DNA of 64,000 nt, taken from positions 8,122,001-8,186,000 of the forward strand of contig NC_068974.1 of NCBI RefSeq assembly GCF_016808095.1. Direction: 5' to 3'. Of the stretch, positions 58,818 to 64,000 are shown in pieces. Position numbers and translations under genes: made by a program. Under the pieces are notes generated by a model. The model was not told the DNA's origin and did not search any database. It saw nothing but the letters and a program-made list of their open reading frames with translations. Numbering within the stretch: position 1 is the first letter of the stretch; each line of letters opens with the position of its first letter. The DNA is from Vigna angularis (Eukaryota; Streptophyta; Magnoliopsida; Fabales; Fabaceae).

Positions 58818-60357
58818 CACTAGTAAAATATCGCATTTTTAACTCGCACATTACGGTTCGGTTCTAGAAAAACACGGTGGCAGTTTTGTAATTTTCAAAC
58901 CACTATATGCCTCGGTTGTTAAGCAACCGATGTCTAAACGAAATACTGCCTCGGTTGGCAGGATAGACCGAGGTATATACCTCACAGATATTTCACATCA
59001 GTTGGTGAAAGAGATACTGCCTCGGTTGGCAGACGGACCGAGGCATATAAGGCTTTCTATTAAGACTTGGGCTTGGACCGTGCAAATCTTCAAGCCAAGA
59101 AAACCTAGCACCTCTCCCATTTCCCTTTTCTTTTTCTTGTTTCTCTCTCTTCTCTACGCTCCAATCTCGCCGCTGCTGGGAGCCACCACCACCTCGTCGT
59201 GTGCGACGGCTAGAGCGCAGCTTCCACTCACCTGCTAGTGCGTCACCTTTGGAGTGAAGAGCAAGCAGTGGCTGTTGGCGGTGGCTGTTGGTGCTGAAAA
59301 ATCTCAGATCTACAAATCTGAAGGCCCGACTTCCACCCCTATATACCCCTCCTCCATCCCCAACGTCCACAACAAGTTCCAGAAGCTCACCCACAACGTC
59401 TCCAAAGTTGATGCCTCTTCGCGGAAACTTGCCTAGGGAAGTGTCGTTCGCAACCTCACTCAGCTCTACCCTAGAAGCCAACTCCCTGAGAGAGAAACGT
59501 CGTTGCTCCTTCGCGCAACGTCTTCGCCGAGGCCAATCGTCGGAGCCGCTGTTGCTCACGTTGGAGGAAGTCGCGCCGTGTACGACGGTTCGGCCGCTAC
59601 CTTTGCTACCCTAACCCTGAGAGACAGTTGCTCCCACCGCGACCAAATAGAGATGTCGCTAGAACGCCACTCTCTTTTCTTTTTAAAACAGAACCCACCA
59701 AAACCCTAAGGTAATCTCCCATGGTTTTTGCTTAAGGATTCAACTCCTTTGTTGGTGATTGAAGATGAATAGAGAGGCGTGGAGGCTTAATTTCATTATC
59801 TCATTTGGCTGTTGGCTCCATTTTACGCAGGTGAAGAAGGAGCAGAGCACGAGTATCTTGTTTTATTTCTGGCATTCTGGCATGTTTTGTTAGGGAGGAA
59901 TTGAATGAGAAAGTGATGTTTTCCTCTCTGGATATGCCTTTTATGGTGTGTTCCGTGTAGTGTAGGTTGAAGGGATGAACTTGCTAAGCAAAAACTGTTT
60001 CTTTTTCTTTTTGTGTTATATGATTTTGTTATGTTATGAAAGAAGTTAAATATGATTCTAGCTTGGGTATGAGTTTTAAAGTTTATTATTTCTATGATAT
60101 TTTCCTCTCTTTTTCTAGTTGTGGAATAGAAGACTTACTTGAGATTTCTATAGAGTCGAGATTAAAAGATGATGCAACAGAGAAAATGACAATAAACTGA
60201 TGTTGATCAAGTTCACGGAAGTTCATGGAAGGTGGATCTGTTCATGAACCGAGGCAAAAAGTGGTAGACTTTTTACCTCGCTTGTATATACATCGGTTGC
60301 AGAACCGGTGCGAATAGGCGAAAATAACCGTTGTCTTTTCCCTTTACTGTACTAGTG
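58818..60357 (+). mobile_element. CACTA (En/Spm) DNA transposon, non-autonomous, 1,540 bp
   Basis: Ends CACTAGTAAAATATCGC and, reverse-complemented, CACTAGTACAGTAAAGGG. Perfect 3-bp duplication TGT flanks it (58815-58817, 60358-60360). Subterminal repeats around CTCGGTTGGCAGA..GACCGAGG occur at about 58910-59045 and in part near 60245-60310. The interior holds a GC-rich, exon-like segment (59100-59710) followed by AT-rich sequence after CCTAAGGTAATC, which could be a splice donor. No transposase is present. It lies inside the chromovirus integrase core and so is younger than it. Confidence 0.93.
59254..59709 (+). other. Unrecognised exon-like frame inside CACTA (possible captured gene piece)
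   Basis: One plus-strand frame is open from 59254 to 59709 except for a single stop at 59434. It contains NKFQKLTHNVSKVDASSRK, which has the composition of real protein. I cannot name a family. Overlapping minus-strand (58993-59559) and other frames are also open, as GC-rich DNA allows, so coding is uncertain. Confidence 0.3.
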
Positions 60358-60618
60358 TGTCCACAATTACCCAAATGGAATCATGTCTTTTCAATGATCA
60401 AGGCAAGTGAGTTACAAAATTCATAGATATCCTGTCTCATTTTTGCTGATGTATTTCCAACTATTGTAATATTCCTCTGGTCTTTGGTCCTCCATTTTCA
60501 CCTTTTGACAAACCAAACAAGATAATACAAACTCTACCACATCTTTCTTCATTCCACTCTACTAGAATCAATCCTTCAAATCCTTGTACATCTTAGCCAT
60601 ACCAGGGTGTATACTAAG

Positions 60619-62056
60619 TGTTGAGATTGTTGATAGAGGGAGCACTGGTTTAGCTAAACCCACAATGTCAGTAATATTTGAGTTTTTGATGATGACAATG
60701 CATAATTAATAGCACATCTGTATTATGTGTTACATGTTCTATGCTTACATGTTATATGCCTATATGAGAACATGATTGTGTTGTTGATGTGTTGTTCATT
60801 GCATTTCACTACATTTCATTATGTTATATATGTGATTTTATACATGAATGCATGACACATGTTTCTGGATGAAAAAAACCACAAGCACTAATGTTGAATT
60901 TTAATTGTGTGGCAAAACAACAGTTTTAAGTCGATTTCATTATGGGGTGAGTCGATTAAAACTCGTGTCTTTGCACAAACCTTTTTCAAAGTGTGCTGTG
61001 AGATTTTTCAAAGAGAAAGTTTTTCAAAAGTATGATTTACACTGTTACATAGTCGATTATATGCGTGTTGCATTTGACTAAGTATGTTATTGTTTTGAAA
61101 TTCTTTTAATGCTTGATATAAATGCCTAACGGTCATATTTTCAAATATGTTGAGCAAGCATTAAATGTCATTCAACTGCATTAATTGAGAATTCAATTAA
61201 TTGCTTTGACTGCTGCTAACTGCAGTAACAGAATTGTTATATTCGACTGCATTAGTAGCTTAGTCGATTAAAATGCGTCAGAGATGTGTTATACTATAAA
61301 TTGACGCGAATTTGATTTCTGTAAGAACTTTTTTGAATATAACAGTTTGTGTGATATTTTTCAGATGGTGCTATCTTGAAGAAAGAGAAAAAGAGCTCCA
61401 AGAATCAAGAAGGGACCGTCGTGATCATCTCCTTCTGACTTCTTGAAGAGCAAATTTGCTGTGTATTCAAAGGGTTGATCAATTCTGCACAATTGGGTGT
61501 AACTGTGAGATCAGAGTCTACAATCTTGTGAAGATGGGATTGAGGTTCCCTGTTGTGACTACACAAAGAAGAGCGTGCGGCGTTCTTGACTTTGAGAGGT
61601 GTCTCAATGGGTTTAGACAGCAGGAGAGGGGATTCTTGTTGTTGGTCTAGTTATTGTACTGCCTATATTTGATTAGATGGTTAGAGAGGTGTTTTATATT
61701 TTTGATGTGAGGTCTCTATGAAATGCACATTGTAAAAACCTTGATCATTATAGTGCATTTGCTTCCCGTGGTTGGAAGGACATTGGATGTAAGCAGGTTG
61801 GCCGAACCAGTATAAAAAGCAGTGTTTGAATTTTCTGCTCCCTACTTTTTTACTTTTAATGGACTTTACTCTGTACTTATTCAATTAAGTTTGCGTTGCA
61901 TTAGAAAGTCTTTTACCTTGCGTTTCAAGAAAGTTTTAAAGACATCACCTTTTGCGAAAAAGATTTTAAAAGACTTTGTTTTTAAGTTTCACCAATTCAC
62001 CCCCCCCCCCCCCCCCCCCCTCTTGGTATGAGAAATTGAGCCATTCTATTTTAGCA
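60619..62056 (+). mobile_element. Solo LTR, 1.44 kb, copy 2
   Basis: Starts TGTTGAGATTGTTGATAGAG and ends CTATTTTAGCA, flanked by perfect CTAAG (60614-60618, 62057-62061). Co-linear throughout with 28556-29995. It differs by substitutions, small indels and a long C run (62000-62020) where copy 1 has only CACCCCTCTC. Confidence 0.9.
62000..62020 (+). repeat. Poly-C homopolymer
   Basis: 21 consecutive C within the solo LTR. Exact length is prone to assembly error. A shorter run lies at 46504-46517. Confidence 0.85.
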
Positions 62057-62063
62057 CTAAGAT

Positions 62064-63528
62064 TGTAACACCCCAATTTCCAGGGTGTCAAGGGTTATTC
62101 AAAAACCGGCAAAAACTTTCAGACTTTAACATAGCGTGGAAACGTATTTTCAAAACCCTCAACATTTAAACGACATAATTTATTCAAAACATAATAGTTC
62201 CAAAAACATTTGTTCAATAGAAATAACGAAGGAAATCAAACAACTTCAACATCAAGTTTGTCCCCCATCATCTCTAGAATCTATCATGCCTCAAAACCAT
62301 CTGCAACATCATCTGGTCACGTATAACTTATTATACGATCACCGTCGATAATTTCGTTCGCAAACAGACAACACAAACATGTATGGACTAAGCTATCAAT
62401 AAAATAATAATAATAACAAGATATAGACATACAGATTATATCAACAAGAATCAAACACCCCATACATAGTAGTAATAATAGTAAGATTACTAGTCTTCTA
62501 ACATAACAATTCATTAACAACGAATAACTCGATCCTTGATCTCTAACCCTTGATGTCCTGACTAACATCTCACATATACACCCTTGGTTTATTGATGGAG
62601 TACGCCCAAAGAGAAGACCTATTGGAGCTACACGAGCGCGATTCAAACCTACTTAAGCTTCCTCAAAGAGTGAAAGCAACGAAAAATGAAGAAGTAACTC
62701 TAGATCAAGAGCCAATCGGAGGAGAATGGTTTAAAAACCTAAATGAACCGATAGAAGCGAATAAGAACGGTGAAAAAAACCCTATATCAAGAAGGAACCT
62801 TAACTAGACAGATTAAACTATTGAAAAGCTAGATTAAACAGTGGAGAAGTGTTTAATCGGTGCAAATGAGGCTTTAATCAGTTAAAATTGAAGAAAATGG
62901 TGAACGAAGAAAGAAACCCTAGCTGAAGGTGTAGATCTACAAATGAATCGGTGAAGAGGAGGTTTCTAGGGTAGAAATAATTAAAGCAAGGGAGATTTAA
63001 AAGCTATATGTGATTCGGTGATGAGGATGTGGTTAGTGAACAAAGAATTCATGAGAAGAAGTTTTGAGGTTAAAGACGCGAATGAAGGAGTTGCTCGCGA
63101 AAGAAAAAGTAAATGTGGTTTGGCAAGACACGAAACGCAAATGAGGATGTGGCGAGGGCTGTCGCATGTAGAGAATGCAGATGTGACAATTGATGTGCAC
63201 GTCAACCGCTGATGCAAAATGATTGGAGGTGTGCATCATGGAGGAGAGAGAAATAGTGAAAGCACAATAGAGAAAATGGAAAATGAAAGTAAAGAAGTGT
63301 GCTTTGGAAGGTGGCTAGAGAAGGATCCCTAGGATTAGTTTTGACTTTCAAGGAAGAATTAATTATGGGTTTTAGAAATTTAATTCTCATTCATCTCAAA
63401 AGTGAAAAATACAAGAGTGGAGTTGCATATTTATAGTAACCCATGCTCCATGTAAGCTAAAAAGTATTATACAATAAAACGTAAAAATATACAAATAGAG
63501 GACACTGAAGAAGGTTTAGGGATAGAAA
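62064..63528 (+). mobile_element. LTR-like sequence beginning TGTAACACCCC
   Basis: The start and first 350 bp match 44404 onward (TGTAACACCCCAATTTCCAGG; CACGTATAACTTATTATACG; AACACAAACATGTATGG). Downstream is purine-rich, non-coding sequence with weak frames only. No end or target duplication was found. It abuts the target duplication of the solo LTR, so the older host sequence is lost or lies elsewhere. Confidence 0.55.
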
Positions 63529-64000
63529 GCTCTGGTGCCAATTGTAGAAATGTGTAGGCCCTATTTCCCAACCAAGAGGGTAGGGGTGAATTGGTTGTTA
63601 TTAAAAAATATGTTCTTTTAAAAACCGTTGAAAATCTTTTGTACTTTCTTGAAACACAAGCAATTAAAGATTGTAATGCAATAAAAAAGTTTAGGGATAG
63701 AAAGACAAATACCAATATTTTTATACTAGTTCGGTCTCAATGCCTATCTCTAGTCCCTTTAATCAACCTGAGATTGAAAGCCTCTTCACTATAAAGATTG
63801 AGTTATACAACAAGACTTACAAAGACCCTTTCTCAATGTAATCTCCTATCCAAATCACAATATAATATAGAAGAATATAATACAGAAAGAACAATCCTTT
63901 TTCTGCATAACACCCTTTGAGACACCTCTCAAAGAAACCAGAACCTCACGCTCTCTTCTTGGCCACTGGCAATAGGGAAACCTCAATCCTCAAATTGCAA
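63529..64000 (-). mobile_element. Start of a minus-strand copia-like LTR running off the window
   Basis: TGTAGAAATGTGTAGGCCC begins at 63543. Just outside it the minus strand reads TTGGCACCAGAGC (63529-63541), a variant primer-binding site. Inside, ACCAAGAGGGTAGGGGTGAATT and TTTCTTGAAACACAAG resemble, in reverse, the ends of the 1.44-kb solo LTRs, so it is a distant relative. The window ends within the LTR. Confidence 0.6.

Larger units (their letters stand above)
57905..60613 (-). pseudogene. Tekay/Del-type chromovirus integrase region, interrupted by a CACTA element
   Basis: Minus-strand order from the right: HHCC-finger remnant with HPGMAKMYKDLKD, SGMKKDVVEFV and CLVCQKVK (about 60610-60480); start of the core (to 60361); CACTA insertion; rest of the core (58815-58650) with [12 protein letters not shown] and [17 protein letters not shown]; then, after a gap with several stops, SRQKSYVDQRRRPSEFEVGD and LTPKFIGPYKVLRRIGPVAY (58378-58124). 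Last is a chromodomain-like end with TKTLRGKDIRIVNVLWDEA and TWELEEVMKKEYP (about 58030-57905). Stops and frameshifts make it non-functional. Reverse transcriptase and gag are absent: the element is cut off at 60613 beside the solo LTR. Confidence 0.88.

Noticed and set aside
58993..59559. 188-codon minus-strand frame in the small CACTA element
   Set aside because: Overlaps open frames on the other strand, has Arg/Gly-rich low-complexity composition, spans the subterminal region, and resembles no known family.

Overview
The window reads as plant nuclear DNA. It is AT-rich, has a spliced gene with GT/AG introns, and is crowded with plant-type LTR retrotransposons and CACTA DNA transposons. A legume of the bean/cowpea/soybean group is the best guess. 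This rests on the flavour of the repeats (Calypso-like Athila elements, SIRE-like copia gag, LTRs beginning TGTAACACCCC) and is inference, not proof. I see one convincing intact host gene.

The host gene is a NAC transcription factor of the CUC1/CUC2 (NO APICAL MERISTEM) group. It has three exons at 22349-22553, 22780-23063 and 23788-24390 and encodes 363 residues. Exon 3 carries a miR164 target site at 24071-24091. It lies in an AT-rich island (about 15.3-26.8 kb) that is comparatively free of large transposons and is flanked by dense nested repeats.

Left block, 1-15.3 kb: an LTR-like stretch with a 48-bp tandem repeat; a decayed minus-strand chromovirus integrase; a 2.0-kb solo LTR with a perfect 5-bp target duplication (4512-6507); a second solo LTR (6924-8068); a decayed CACTA-like subterminal repeat cluster (8165-8545); and a minus-strand LTR (10488-15346) split by a 3.75-kb CACTA transposon (11155-14903, duplication ATT). 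That CACTA appears to carry a captured cytochrome b561/DOMON gene fragment.

Middle block, 26.8-44.4 kb: the left end of another CACTA element, then a defective Athila/Calypso-type Ty3-gypsy element (27618-43413). Its gag, protease, reverse transcriptase, RNase H and integrase are recognisable but broken. Inside it sit a 1.44-kb solo LTR and a young non-autonomous copia element with gag only (36726-41406, duplication ATTTT). The Athila element is flanked by a 143-bp direct duplication instead of the usual 5 bp.

Right block, 44.4-64 kb: a second gag-only copia element (47388-56106, duplication AATCC) whose gag is split by a 3,987-bp solo LTR (50446-54432, duplication GTTTC) packed with a GAACG-containing motif; a minus-strand chromovirus pol (57.9-60.6 kb) interrupted by a 1,540-bp CACTA (58818-60357, duplication TGT) and truncated beside a second 1.44-kb solo LTR (60619-62056, duplication CTAAG); and further LTR pieces to the window end.

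Nested insertions give a relative chronology. The elements themselves are defective or reduced to solo LTRs. No tRNA, rRNA, CRISPR or bacterial feature was seen.
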